This document shows positions 47,671 through 58,047 of a stretch of DNA of 64,000 nucleotides, in pieces (position 1 is the stretch's first letter; the number at the start of each line of letters is the position of its first letter). The notes beneath the pieces were generated by a model, which was not told the DNA's origin, made no database searches, and saw only the letters and a program-made list of their open reading frames with translations. The stretch covers positions 8,994,420-9,058,419 of the forward strand of contig NW_024722158.1 in NCBI RefSeq assembly GCF_018991925.1, given 5' to 3'. The stretch comes from Homarus americanus. Lineage: Eukaryota > Arthropoda > Malacostraca > Decapoda > Nephropidae. A program made the position numbers and the translations under genes.

Positions 47671-47985
47671 CTTGTAGACCTGGAGACAGTACACGACAGG
47701 ATGGAGACAGTACACGATTGGATGGAAACCGTACACGACAGGATGGAGACCGTACACGACAGGATGGTAACAGTACACGACAGGATGGAGACAGAACACG
47801 GCAGGATGGAGACAGTACACGACATGATGAAGACAGAACACGACAGGATGACAGAACACGACAGGATAGAGACAGTACACGACAAGATGTAGACAGTACC
47901 CAGACAGGATGGAGATAGTGCCCAGACAGGATGGAGACAGTACACGACAGGATGAAGGCAGTACACGCCAGGATATGGACAGGTA
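47671..47985. repeat. 21-bp minisatellite (about 14 copies)
   Basis: The unit is GAGACAGTACACGACAGGATG or ACAGAACACG-type variants, with sub-deleted copies near 47,850. The period of 21 repeats a heptapeptide in one frame (TRQDGDS). It directly abuts the 26-bp array but has an unrelated sequence. Confidence 0.95.
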
Positions 47986-48725
47986 CAGAACGACAAACTC
48001 CAGAACGCTTGTTAACTGTTATTATAAGTCTCTATTGCCTGGAGCTTCCATACCCACACAAACCCTAACTACTTTCCTGTCCAGTCAGCACATCCTACTG
48101 CATATATTAGGCCGAATCACCAGAAGATTAACCACCCTAACGCTAACCTAACCTTAACTAATGTAATGTAACCTAGCCCCCTCAGATATACACTCTAGCA
48201 CAATAACATCAAAAGGGCTCATATTTCTGCTGAGAACATTGGTATGACACACATTCCCCCAACTATGTCTTACAGAGATGCCTAAATCCCTGCCCCGATT
48301 CAACCTTCACTAACAGAGTATAACTTTACATAAACAAGTCTACTACAGACAATGGGCAGATGAGCAAGACGAAGAAACTAACAACATACACATTACTGCT
48401 CATAAATATGCTAAATATATCATAAACAAGGCAGAACAAATATTTACAATAAATCAAAAACATTTTACTTTTAACCCACAAATGATCTACTGTTCTTGTT
48501 ATAAGCCAAATTATTTTACCACATCTTTCAACCCACCATCTCCACTCACATCTACCCAGCCATACAACAGCCACCACAGCCCAATATTCAAGCTTTCATC
48601 AAGTGACAAATTTACACCACCAGATTCTCCCCACCACAGGCAACCACCTTAGTCTATAAAACCCAGGACCCCATGGTAAGCCTCCTCTCACACTAAGAAA
48701 TATAGGCAGTTACCCTCTCTTACTC
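47986..48725. other. Unassigned DNA with a short telomere-like stretch
   Basis: CCCTAACGCTAACCTAACCT lies at 48,134-48,153, next to the dispersed word CGAATCACCAGAAGATTAAC (48,113). The rest shows no recognised feature. Confidence 0.55.
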
Positions 48726-48915
48726 CTCTGACTGTTCCCGCATTTTGGAAGTGTGTCACTGTCCCCTCTGCTCCTCCCAAAAATGTGAACCACTCCCTCC
48801 CTCTCCCTCCAACTACTGGCCCAGAGCTGTCACCTCACTCATCTGTAAAATCGTGGAGTCATTCATAAAAAAGAACAACTCTCTCTCTGACACCCAATAT
48901 GGTTTCTGTTCCAGG
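48726..48915 (+). mobile_element. Small LINE reverse-transcriptase fragment
   Basis: The translation gives VPAFWKCVTVPSAPPK, then in a second frame NYWPRAVTSLICKIVESFIK and SDTQYGFCS. These match, in order, the W-K block, the NYRPI...S...K..E block and the QyGF block of the first RT motifs of non-LTR elements. The spacing is right (about 60 codons), with one frameshift near 48,780. This family differs from the CR1 copies (SDTQYGF versus DSQHGFT). The fragment ends where the following minisatellite begins. Confidence 0.6.
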
Positions 48916-49332
48916 ACACCCAAGACTAAACCAAACATTCATGACTAAACCAAATATCCAGGACTAAACCAAACATTCAGGACTAAACCAAACATCCAGG
49001 ACTAAACCAAAACATCCAGGACTAAACCAAACATACATCCAGGACTAAACCAAACATCCAGGACTAAACCAAAACATCCAGAACTAAACCAAAACATCCA
49101 GAACTAAACCAAAACATCCACTAAACCAAACATTCATGACTAAACCAAATATCCAGGACTAAACCAAACATTCAGGACTAAACCAAACATCCAGGACTAA
49201 ACCAAAACATCCAGGACTAAACCAAACATACATCCAGGACTAAACCAAACATCCAGGACTAAACCAAAACATCCAGAACTAAACCAAAACATCCAGAACT
49301 AAACCAAAACATCCACGGCTAAACCAAACAGG
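48916..49332. repeat. 19-21-bp minisatellite with a 195-bp higher-order duplication
   Basis: The unit is ACTAAACCAAACATCCAGG with an extra A or ACAT in some copies. The ordered series starting ATGACTAAACCAAATATCC at 48,941 is repeated from 49,136 (offset 195), including the same variant copies (ATTCAGG, ACATACATCCAGG, CCAGAACTAAACC). Confidence 0.92.
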
Positions 49333-49464
49333 ACAATAAGGACAAGAGAGACAATACTCGGGTGTCGTGTAGCGGCTCCCGTCCACTCTCCTTTGTTCTC
49401 CACATCACGTCACATGATTTTCCCGGCGTGTTGAAATTTCCTAAAAGAAAAGCTGAATATTCTC

Positions 49465-50092
49465 GTGTGTGTGTGTGTGTGTAGGGGGGGTGAGGGGGGA
49501 TGGGGTTATTGATGTGAGGATGTGTGTGAGGGGGCGTGTGTGTGGGGGTTGCGTGTGTGGTGGGGGGTTGTGTGTGGTGGGGGTTGTGGTGGGGCAGTGT
49601 GGTGGGGTTGTGTGGTGGGGGTTGAAGTGTGTGGGGGTTGTGTGTGGTGGGGTTGTGTGTGGTGGGGTGTGTGTGGTGGGGGTTGTGTGTGGTGGGGGTT
49701 GGGGTGGTGGTGGGGGCTGTGTGTGGTGGGGGCTGTGGTGGGGGGTTGTGTGTGGTGGAGGTTTGTGTGCAGTGGGGATTGTGTGTGGTGGGGATTGTGT
49801 GTGGTGGGGATTGTGTGTGGTGGGGTTGTGTGTGGTGGAGGATTGTGTGTGGTGGAGGTTTGTGTGCAGGTGGGGGATTGTGTGTGGTGGGGGATTGTGT
49901 GTGGTGGTGTGTGTGTGGTGGGGATTGTGTGTGGTGGAGGTTGTGTGTGGTGGAGGATTGTGTGTGGTGGGGGATTGTGTGTGGTGGGGGATTGTGTGTG
50001 GTGGAGGATTGTGTGTGGTGGGGGATTGTGTGTGGAGGATTGTGTGTGGTGGGGGATTGTGTGTGGTGGAGGTTTGTGTGTGGTGGGGGATC
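49465..50092. repeat. GT-rich 15-17-bp minisatellite (GTGTGTGGTGGGGGATT)
   Basis: About 625 bp are almost free of C and A on the plus strand, built from TTGTGTGTGGTGGGGG units with GGAGG variants. Frequent GGGG/GGGGG runs suggest quadruplex-forming potential. Long Val/Cys/Gly (plus) and Pro/His/Thr (minus) frames here are artefacts. Confidence 0.95.
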
Positions 50093-51035
50093 TACATATC
50101 TTAAGAAATGTCCTGAAGATTTTCTGGAACATGTTTGAGACTTTGTTATATTTTTATTTTATTTTTTTATTTATTTTTTATTATTCATTTATTTTTTTGG
50201 TGGGGGTTAATATACTTGACTAAATTTTATAAGTAATATCCTTTTGTACATTAGAAGTAGCTATAAGGTTCCATTGTTTTGTTATTGTCATGATTGTGTG
50301 TTATTCCTTTTTCGAGTTAATCCTTATATATGAAATTGGTGGGTTTATTACCATATAAAAAATATTCTATTAGTTAATTAAAGAGATGCTGATCGGTTAG
50401 CTATTTTACTGACTGAACTACGAAATATAAACAATAACAAATGAAAATTACAAAAACGATCAGTGTTCTATTTCCAGCAACAATCTAAGTAAATTTAAGT
50501 GTTTTACAAGTATATTGTGGACGTAAAGTAGACTCGGTATGCTTCAGGATAACAATGGGTGGAGCAGCTACTTAGGAAGAGCTTAGGATGCAGGCAGTCT
50601 CTCTCTCAACACTCCCGGAATGTAATGAGGGCATCGTGGGGATGTAATATTCTGAGCGGGGTTTATTTCTCCTTATGCAAATGTACGAGTTTCTTTATAT
50701 TCAGGCAACTGTTGCTGTGTAAGTTAACATGGTCCACTATGGCAACCAAGTGTTACTATTTTATTCTAACACCAGTACGTTGTTCTATGGCAAATTAACG
50801 TTGCTATATTAACTGTTTTCACTATAGTAAGTGTTGTATATCTTAACATTCTCCACTATGGCAAGTAAGTGTTACTATAGTATTCTTTACCCGCTGCAAT
50901 ATAATGTAGCTGCTATATTATACAAAGATAAATTGTCACACTAGAAAGATATATCACACTACGATAATCAACTCTGTTCTTACTTGTAGTGTCGTTAGGT
51001 GACTGAAGCTTCATACTGTACAGGTCGTCACATAT
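50093..51035. other. Unassigned AT-rich DNA with a diffuse repeat
   Basis: TCCACTATGGCAACCAAGTG at 50,732 has a diverged partner (TCCACTATGGCAAGTAAGTG) at 50,853, with partial copies between (TTCTATGGCAAATTAACG). The remainder is A/T-rich without recognised features. Confidence 0.55.
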
Positions 51036-51290
51036 GTCACACGTCGTCACATGGAACGTTACAGAAGCCACCCACCATCAAAAGAGCGTTACTGAGGCCA
51101 CCCACCGCCATAATGACCATCACAGAGGCCACCTACCATCAACAAAGACCATCACAGAGGCCACCCACCACCATAAAGACCATCACAGAGGCCACCCACC
51201 ATCAACAAAGACCACCCACCGCCATAAAGATCATCACAAAGACCACCCACCGCCATAAAGACCACCACAAAGACCACACAAAGCGTCACA
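51036..51290. repeat. About 32-33-bp minisatellite (CACAGAGGCCACCCACC)
   Basis: Units of GACCATCACAGAGGCCACCC with ACCATCAACAAA or ACCGCCATAAA recur about seven times, degenerating at 51,240-51,285. Confidence 0.85.
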
Positions 51291-51439
51291 CAGCCTGGTC
51301 ATTACATACTCTGCTGCCAGGCGTAAGAAAGGGGTCAGTCGAGAATAACAATGGATGCTGTACACAGTCGGGGTCATGCTGATACAGGGAGGGGTCTCAA
51401 TAGTCAACTAACTAGGAGGAGGAAACTAGAAGGAAGGTC

Positions 51440-51648
51440 TAGTCTAGACAATAGCGGGCCTCCTATTACTCTTACAATACCTGGCCTCCTCTTACTATGC
51501 AAAACCTGGCCTCCTCTCACTCTATAATACCTGCCCACTTTTCACTCTACAATACCCGGCCTCCTCTTACTATACAATACCTGGCCTCCTCTCTCTCTAT
51601 AATACCTGCTCTCTTTTCACTCGACAATACCCGGCCTCCTTCACTCTG
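51440..51648. repeat. About 27-bp minisatellite, first block (ACAATACCTGGCCTCCTC)
   Basis: CTCTTACTATACAATACCTG with GCCTCCT repeats about seven times. The same family resumes at 51,851 after an unrelated 55-bp repeat. Confidence 0.9.
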
Positions 51649-51850
51649 CAGTGGGGCGAAAGCGAAAAATGGCAACAATTGCCTTACATGTGATTAACGG
51701 CAGCAGTGTGGCGAAAACGAAAAATGGCAACAATTGCCTTACATGTGATTAACGGAAGCAGTGTGGCGAAAACGAAAAATGGCAACAATTGCCTTACATG
51801 TGATTAACGGCAGCAGTGGGTCGAAAAAGAAAAATCGCAACAATTGCCTT
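51649..51850. repeat. 55-bp tandem repeat (about 3.6 copies) inserted in the 27-bp minisatellite
   Basis: Units begin at about 51,646, 51,701, 51,756 and 51,811 (exact 55-bp steps) and contain GCAGTGTGGCGAAAACGAAA and GGCAACAATTGCCTTACATG. The copies are nearly identical. The core GGCAACAATTGCC contains the palindrome GGCAA..TTGCC. Confidence 0.95.
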
Positions 51851-52135
51851 TTGGCCTCCTCTCACTTTATAATACCTATGCTCCTCTCACTCTACAATAC
51901 CTGACCTCCTTCGCTCTGCTTGGCCTCCTCTCTTTATACAATACCTATCCTCTTCTCACTCTACAATACCCGTCCCTTCATTCTGCTTGGCCTCCTCTCA
52001 CTCTACAATACCTGGTCTCCCTCACTCTGCTTAACCTCCTTCACTCTGCTTGTCTTCCACTCATTCTCTAATACATGGCCTCCCTCACTCTGCTTGGCCT
52101 CCTCTCACTCTACAATACATGGTCTCCCGTCACTG
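51851..52135. repeat. About 27-bp minisatellite, second block
   Basis: The family of 51,440-51,648 continues here (TTGGCCTCCTCTCACT, TACAATACCTGG) with a longer CTCACTCTGCTTGG variant. Confidence 0.9.
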
Positions 52136-52329
52136 CGATTACTGAAGCATGTGATTGTCTATGGCATCTCACGTACTCTTATCGATTTGGTTACTCTCAC
52201 TACCCCAACACACACACACACAGAGACTACCTTCTCTCACCTAACTCTCACTCTAATTTCACCTTCCCTGTTGATCTTAGTTATAAGATCTTCCCGTCCG
52301 CCCTCACTCTGCAAATCTCACATTACTGC

Positions 52330-52500
52330 TCAGAATGGCAAGAGTGGCACTTTCATACACTCACTCACATTGGCACTCTCGCATTCCCGCTCTCACATTG
52401 GCACTGTCATATTCCCACGCACATTCCCACTCTCACATAGGCACGCTCGCATTCCCGCTCTCACATTGGCACTCGTATTCTTCCTCTCACAGTGGCACCC
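52330..52500. repeat. Short minisatellite (CTCTCACATTGGCAC family)
   Basis: CTCTCACATTGGCACTC and GCATTCCCGCTCTCACATTG alternate about eight times. Confidence 0.8.
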
Positions 52501-52661
52501 TTCCCTCCTTACCTCTGCTCTCTACCTCCATCACTCTTACTATTACCATTTCTAGTTATGTTATTTCCTTTGATATCCTTTATTCCATTCCTTGCGTCTC
52601 CCTCTTATTGAATTTCTGTTCTTTTCCCTCCCAAGTTTCTCGCGTTTTCTCCACCGTATGT

Positions 52662-52663
<2 letters not shown>

Positions 52664-52716
<53 letters not shown>
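52664..52716. repeat. (TC)n microsatellite
   Basis: A pure TC run of about 26 dinucleotides. Confidence 0.98.
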
Positions 52717-52721
<5 letters not shown>

Positions 52722-53278
52722 TGGTTATTATATTATGCTACGCATTCAAAGGCATTACTTCTTACGCCTCCTCTGACGTCACATGGGAAGCAGGAAGGTG
52801 ACTGTCAGAATGGTAAATTCCCGAAGAATTACGTTTCCGGTTCGATGATTTTCCTGACACGAAAACATGTTACTATTGTCAAGCTTTAAACCCTCAGGAG
52901 TCATCTGAGGAAGTGGTGTTGGTCTTTAGGTGTTATAAAATCTCGTGCATGTTTGTGGGTGTGGCCGCTACAAGGTTGTCATGGTTACCGTTTGTTTACA
53001 TTTATTTCCGTCGAGTTCAGAGATTTATTTCAAGTGAGCTGCCTCCACTTGTGATGCCCAATCATATGATGTCACTACTTGTAATACCTCCTCCACATGT
53101 GGGTGTGTTACTTCCACAAGCGCTGCCTCAACATAAGTTAGCTCCACGTGTGCAGGTGTAAGCCCCGCTACAATGAGTCAAAGTGTGTTAGGTGAGCTGC
53201 CTCCCCCCATGACCGACATCATTATAATCACGTTGAATGAAGACGAGACGGACTACTAAATTATGAACGACATGGCGA
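52717..53278. other. Unassigned DNA with CTCCAC-rich words
   Basis: A plus-strand frame at 52,913-53,161 (about 82 codons) has a hydrophobic start but no recognised family. Its second half reads through loosely repeated GCCTCCACTTGTG / ACCTCCTCCACATG words, so I do not call a gene. Confidence 0.45.
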
Positions 53279-53352
53279 GGGAAGGCGAGGGAGGGAGAGA
53301 AGGAAGGAAGGAAGGAATGAAGGAGGGAGGGAGGGAGGGAGGGACAGAGGGA
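53279..53352. repeat. GGGA/GGAA purine-rich microsatellite
   Basis: GAGGGAGGGAGAGAAGGAAG passes into (GGGA)n. It is a homopurine strand of about 70 bp. Confidence 0.95.
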
Positions 53353-53364
53353 TAGTTCCACTCC

Positions 53365-54312
53365 CAGCTTCTACACTACATCCTCTTGATACACCTACAC
53401 GTCACTCTCACAATACACATCTAACACTACACCCTGCTGACACACCTAACACTACACCCTGCTGACACAACATCTAACACTACATCCTGCTGACACATCT
53501 AACACTACACCATCCTGACACACCTAATACATCCTGCTGACACAACAACTAACACTACACCCTCCTGACACACCTAATACTACACCCTGCTGTCACTACA
53601 TCTAACACTACACCCTGCTGACAAAAGTCTAACACTACAACCTGGTGACACAACATCTAACACTACACCCTCCTGACACACCTACTAGCAGTGCACCTTC
53701 CTGACACAACATCTAATACTACACCCTGCTGACAAAACAGCTGACACTACACTCTCCTGACACACCTAACACTATACCCTCCTGACAAAACATCTAACAC
53801 CACACCCTGTTGACACACCTACTAACATTACACCCTGCTGACACAACATCTAACACTACACCCTCCTGACACACCTACTAACACTGCACCCTCCTGACAC
53901 ACCTAACACTACACCCTACACACTACACCCTCCTGACACACCTACTAACACTGCACCCTCCTGACACACCTACTAACACTACACCCTCCTGACACAACTA
54001 CTAACACTACACCCTCCTGACACACCTACTAACACTACACCCTCCTGACACAACATCTGACATCACACCCTCCTGACACACCTACTAACACTACACCCTC
54101 CTGACACACCTACTAACACTACACCCTCTTGACACACCTACTAACACTGCACCCTCCTGACACACCTACTAACACTACACCCTCCTGACACACCTACTTG
54201 CTGCACCTTCTTGACACAACATCTGACATCACACCCTCCTGACACACCTACTGAGACCACACCCTCCTGACACACCTATTGGCACTACACCCTCCTGACA
54301 CACCACACACTA
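53365..54312. repeat. 28-bp minisatellite (about 34 copies)
   Basis: The commonest unit is TGACACACCTACTAACACTA followed by CACCCTCC. Shorter variants (CACACCTAACACTACACC, CACAACATCTAACACTAC) dominate the left part and the 28-bp form dominates the right part, so the array was homogenised from the right. The plus strand is poor in G. Confidence 0.95.
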
Positions 54313-54612
54313 ACTTCAGCTCCAGAGACCTACACAGGGGACATGTTTCATTATTTTGGTCCATATTATTCCCTCTGTTGGTCACGCGAGCTTCACCACC
54401 GACCTTTACCATAATAAAGTCTCCCCTGGTACGCTGTCCGCTGCCCATCACTCAGCATGGTGCACTGTCTCTCGTCTCTATTACCCTATGTTAAGAGATA
54501 CCACCAGTCAGTCTTCCTCTCTGTCTCTTGTCTGATATCCTTTTGGGCTATACGATTTATTTATCATATTCGTGGTGTTTTTGGGGGTTAATATAGTTGT
54601 CATGGCTTTCGT
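54313..54612. other. Unassigned DNA
   Basis: Overlapping short frames on both strands (54,248-54,494) show no family features. Confidence 0.5.
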
Positions 54613-54613
54613 C

Positions 54614-54647
<34 letters not shown>

Positions 54648-54714
54648 CTAACATTATTATTTCATGATATTATTATTATTATTATTGTTGTTATTATTAT
54701 TATTATTATTATTG

Positions 54715-54778
<64 letters not shown>
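54613..54778. repeat. (ATT)n microsatellite, about 165 bp with GTT interruptions
   Basis: Long TTATTATTA runs are interrupted at 54,646 and 54,684-54,718. Confidence 0.98.
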
Positions 54779-55364
54779 ATACATAAAGTACATATACATA
54801 TACATGATGTGTCTAATGAGTAACGAAACTCACAGAAGAGAGTTACCGTATGTTTGTTGATGTCACTCAAACACACCCTTTTATATTTACTCTCAGATAT
54901 AAGGAAAATAATTAATTTTTTTTGTGGTTGAGTTTTAAAGGGCACACGTCACTCACAAGACAGGCTGGTCCTGTGGTATTGGTTTACGGGACAACATTTG
55001 GGAGTTGGCGTAAACGATAATAGTCACAGAGATGTTGCAGGCGTGTCACAATATGGTTAGAGGAGTTTATTTGTGTGATGATAGATAGACAGACAGAGAG
55101 ACAGACACATTCTATTCTTGGCAATGATACAAAAACACAAGACAGACGCAGACACATCCTAATACCTCACGAGTTCCTCACGATGAGGGGTGGGGGTAGG
55201 GGGTGGGATGAGAGAATAACTACCTCGTTACAGTAAGGCCGAATGATTTAACGACCCCATAAAAAAAATGAAAATAAACTCGAAATCTTTCCTTAAAAAT
55301 TGAAACATCAAATCGCCTCTTTTTTTTTTGGAAGTCACGACCTTAATATTATTTCACTTACATA
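54779..55364. other. Unassigned AT-rich DNA
   Basis: Short GATA/GACA words (55,079-55,105) and a G-rich stretch (55,186-55,208) are present; no gene is seen. Confidence 0.5.
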
Positions 55365-55402
55365 CCTAACCTAACCTAACCTAACCTAACCTAACCTAAC
55401 CT
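55365..55402. repeat. Interstitial telomere-type repeat, pure (CCTAA)n
   Basis: Seven to eight perfect CCTAA pentamers (complement TTAGG, the arthropod telomere unit) lie here without degeneration. Confidence 0.95.
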
Positions 55403-56100
55403 TCATTTTTGGGAGATATGTGACGTGACAACAGGACCTATTTACCTGACAGTCCATACCCATTCACAGCTGGGTGAACTGGGGGTACCCCGAGATGGTA
55501 AAACGAGTAATAGTACTGTACAGAGTTGCTGGTAGCCCTGGTGAGGCATATATCCTATACGACTATCTTATACCTACACATTATATACCAAGACGTTACA
55601 TCATACGGGTAGCAGGGACACAGGACGCAATAGCTTTCAATGTTGATTCTACGATAATACGCTAAGAGTTTCACTTGTATGAAATAAAGGTACCTCATGA
55701 TTTCTACTTTTTTAAAATGCCACTGTTCTGAACTGTGTTAATACGTAATTACTGCTGAAACCATTGTTTTGGTCTTATTTTTTGGAGAAAAATTCTTTCC
55801 CTGTTGATCCGCCATCTCGCTTTCAGTGGCCGACTGGTGAAAATAATCAGCTTACAACCTCCCTTTATACCTTCTACTACGTCTAATACTACTACGAAGA
55901 TAGCAACAACACTACTACAACAATTACTACATTACCTAGAACTTTATGACTGTAATGTCAAGATAGCGACAATGGCTGATTTTTGTCTCTCAACCATCCC
56001 TAAAGTGTGATGTAAGACCCACACTTCTGAACTATTGGCTGAAATAAAGGGTGTCCATAAAGTCCCCTTCTGATTCCCACTGAACTCATCCTCCTCCACT
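55403..56100. other. Unassigned DNA with a dispersed-repeat-like start
   Basis: CCCATTCACAGCTGGGTGAA at 55,459 is partly palindromic (TTCACAGCTGGGTGAA) and resembles a word near 40,195. Open frames at 55,474-55,665 and 55,804-56,010 have no recognised features. Confidence 0.45.
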
Positions 56101-56225
56101 TCTTCTCTTTAATCCTTCCCCCTCTGCCCCCCCGCACCCCCCTCCCCCTGCACCCCACCTCCTCCTTCACCCCCTCCCCCCCTGCACCCCTCCTTCTTTA
56201 CCCCTCCTCCCCCACCCCGAGACCT
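56101..56225. repeat. C-rich low-complexity tract
   Basis: Runs of CCCCC separated by T, TG and A (CCCTCTGCCCCCCCGCACCC and similar) span about 115 bp. The minus strand is G-rich. Confidence 0.9.
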
Positions 56226-57676
56226 AATGGAGAGAGTGGGTATAGGACCTGCCAAGTGCCAGACCTCGGTGGTAATAACTAATAAGCAGTATCGTGTGAT
56301 CGATCTCCAATATCAAGTATTATTATGAGCACCAAAGAACCAATAACACGGGGAAGAAGATTTTATTGCCGTATAGTGTTTATTTACAGTGGGTAATGCT
56401 GGCTGGCGTACGATGTGAGGTCTGTGTGTCTGTCAGGAAGGATGTTGACCCGAATGATAACTATATTTTATGGTTATTTTGACTATGTTCATCTTATTAG
56501 CTTGGCTATATCTCTTCCTAACACTCGAAACGTCCACCCGACACTTGAAAGTCCAGTTCATTCTTGTAGTGTTCACCTTACACTTGAATTTCGTCTTATA
56601 CTCGTAACAGGCACCTCATACTTGCACTATCCACAGCTTCGAGGAATGTATTTTATTTCCGTGAGTGAGCGAGAGAAACGGTGATGACGCTGCTCAAACA
56701 TTCAATAATAAACGGAAACTAGAAACTCATTTATTACGTATGTCCGTAATAGCTGATAACATAAATATTCCCCTTTAGGCCTAAGCAACAATTCAGAATA
56801 CAGTGCCACGTGTATATTCCAAATGCCTCTTCCACCTCTTCCAGTTGTAGGTTTAATAATGATAAAGATGATTAAAAACGACCTAATTAACAATTACTCT
56901 AATTACTTTAAGGTCACAGTAACTATTCATTTCACAAAGAATTAATGACACGTGTTTTTGTTTTATTGTTATTGATACAAAACTTTAATTCCAATTTTTC
57001 ATCTAGTGTCTTACTAATGTCGCCATCTTGTGAATTAACTTAACATTTCATCACATTGTCGAAAATTTAGTCATGACTTTTCTGGGTTACCGACGATTTA
57101 AAGTAGATTTTGAACTCCATAATCCAAACTCTCATGAGCCTTGACTTAATAACTAACTCATGACTGTAAATTAAACCTTGCTTGAGTCATTAGTGAGAAC
57201 CTTTTGTTAACCTGATGTAGTCTCCCACAGTCTCCCCACCTGATATACTTGGAACGCCTCTGTGTTACGACATAATGCTGCTGCTGGTAAGTGTTATGAA
57301 TGAGAGAACATAACGCGAAGCTGTGTACTAAGATGTTGTAGGATATTGTCACTTAGTCGCAATAAATTAATGTTTGCTTTGTGTTTAATAAGACCTGTAG
57401 CTGCACATATCCAGATGGTTGACTGTTTCTCTTATAGTATTACATTAGCTATTTATCCCTGGTCTTAGCTAATGAACTGATAACCTACCGTCTGTGTGTT
57501 AACTTAAATACACTGGACATTCACTTGTATCTGTCTATTAATACAATGAACTTAGTAAGAATTGTTTACTGGTGCAGAGAAATTCTATTGATTAAAATCT
57601 TCCGTAAATATAATCTTCATATTCAAAATTTGTTGTAGACACTTAAATGTTCTGAGGGTATTTTTGTCGTAGTTGT
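56226..57676. other. Unassigned AT-rich DNA
   Basis: No element or exon is recognised. Short frames at 56,415-56,684 (plus), 56,702-56,893 and 57,158-57,352 (minus) have no motif and no consistent splice context. Confidence 0.5.
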
Positions 57677-57704
57677 TGTTACGAACCACGCCATCAATTG
57701 TCAT

Positions 57705-58001
57705 CAGACCAACTACTCGACCATAGAAAAGGAGACCCTGGCTCTGGTGTTGGCAATAAAGAAGTTTGAATGTTACCTCCAGTCTTGCCCACAAACAACC
57801 CTAGTCTTCACCGACCATAACCCACTCACGTTCATCCAAACCAACAAGACCTCCAACCAGCGAATCCTCCGCTGGGCTCTCCTCACCCAGCCCTGTAATC
57901 TACAAGTCCGGCACATAAAGGGGGTGGACAACCTGATTGCGGACTCCTTATCCCGAACTCCAGTGGAAATGCAGCAGCTACTCTCCAGATGCACCAGGTG
58001 A
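57705..58001 (+). pseudogene. Ty3/gypsy RNase H domain remnant
   Basis: The frame reads TNYSTIEKETLALVLAIKKF, then LVFTDHNPLTFI, NQRILRW and HIKGVDNLIADSLSR, ending at a TGA at 57,999-58,001. These are the RNase H landmarks of gypsy pol in the usual order: a glutamate in IEKE, an aspartate in FTDH and the terminal aspartate in the AD-LSR motif. The first catalytic aspartate, normally some 40 residues earlier, is lost with the internal deletion. Integrase, normally downstream, is also absent. The remaining 85-100 codons are uninterrupted, so the copy is fairly young despite the deletion. The codons upstream of 57,705 are LTR sequence that happens to be open in this frame. Confidence 0.85.
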
Positions 58002-58026
58002 TCACCTCCTTCGCGCCCGCGCTACG

Positions 58027-58047
58027 GAGGTCTTTGGAGGGGGGGTG
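58027..58047 (+). promoter_or_regulatory. Candidate polypurine tract of the LTR element
   Basis: GGAGGTCTTTGGAGGGGGGG followed by TG lies immediately upstream of the 3' LTR start at 58,048, the place and composition of the plus-strand primer in LTR elements. It is interrupted by pyrimidines near 58,031. Confidence 0.6.

Noticed and set aside
47257..47996. Two overlapping minus-strand frames of more than 200 codons (SVRSAPEHTPYGQ and CTVSILSCTV repeats)
   Set aside because: They follow the 26-bp and 21-bp minisatellites in two different frames at once, which a real gene would not do.
49469..50223. Cys/Val/Gly-rich frames of 170-233 codons on the plus strand and a Pro/His/Thr frame on the minus strand
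   Set aside because: Three overlapping frames are open because the underlying GTGTGTGGTGGGG repeat lacks stops; no exon structure.
55474..55665. Small plus-strand frame with Tyr/Ile-rich product
   Set aside because: It begins inside a sequence that resembles a dispersed repeat, lacks an ATG in good context and has no recognisable domain.
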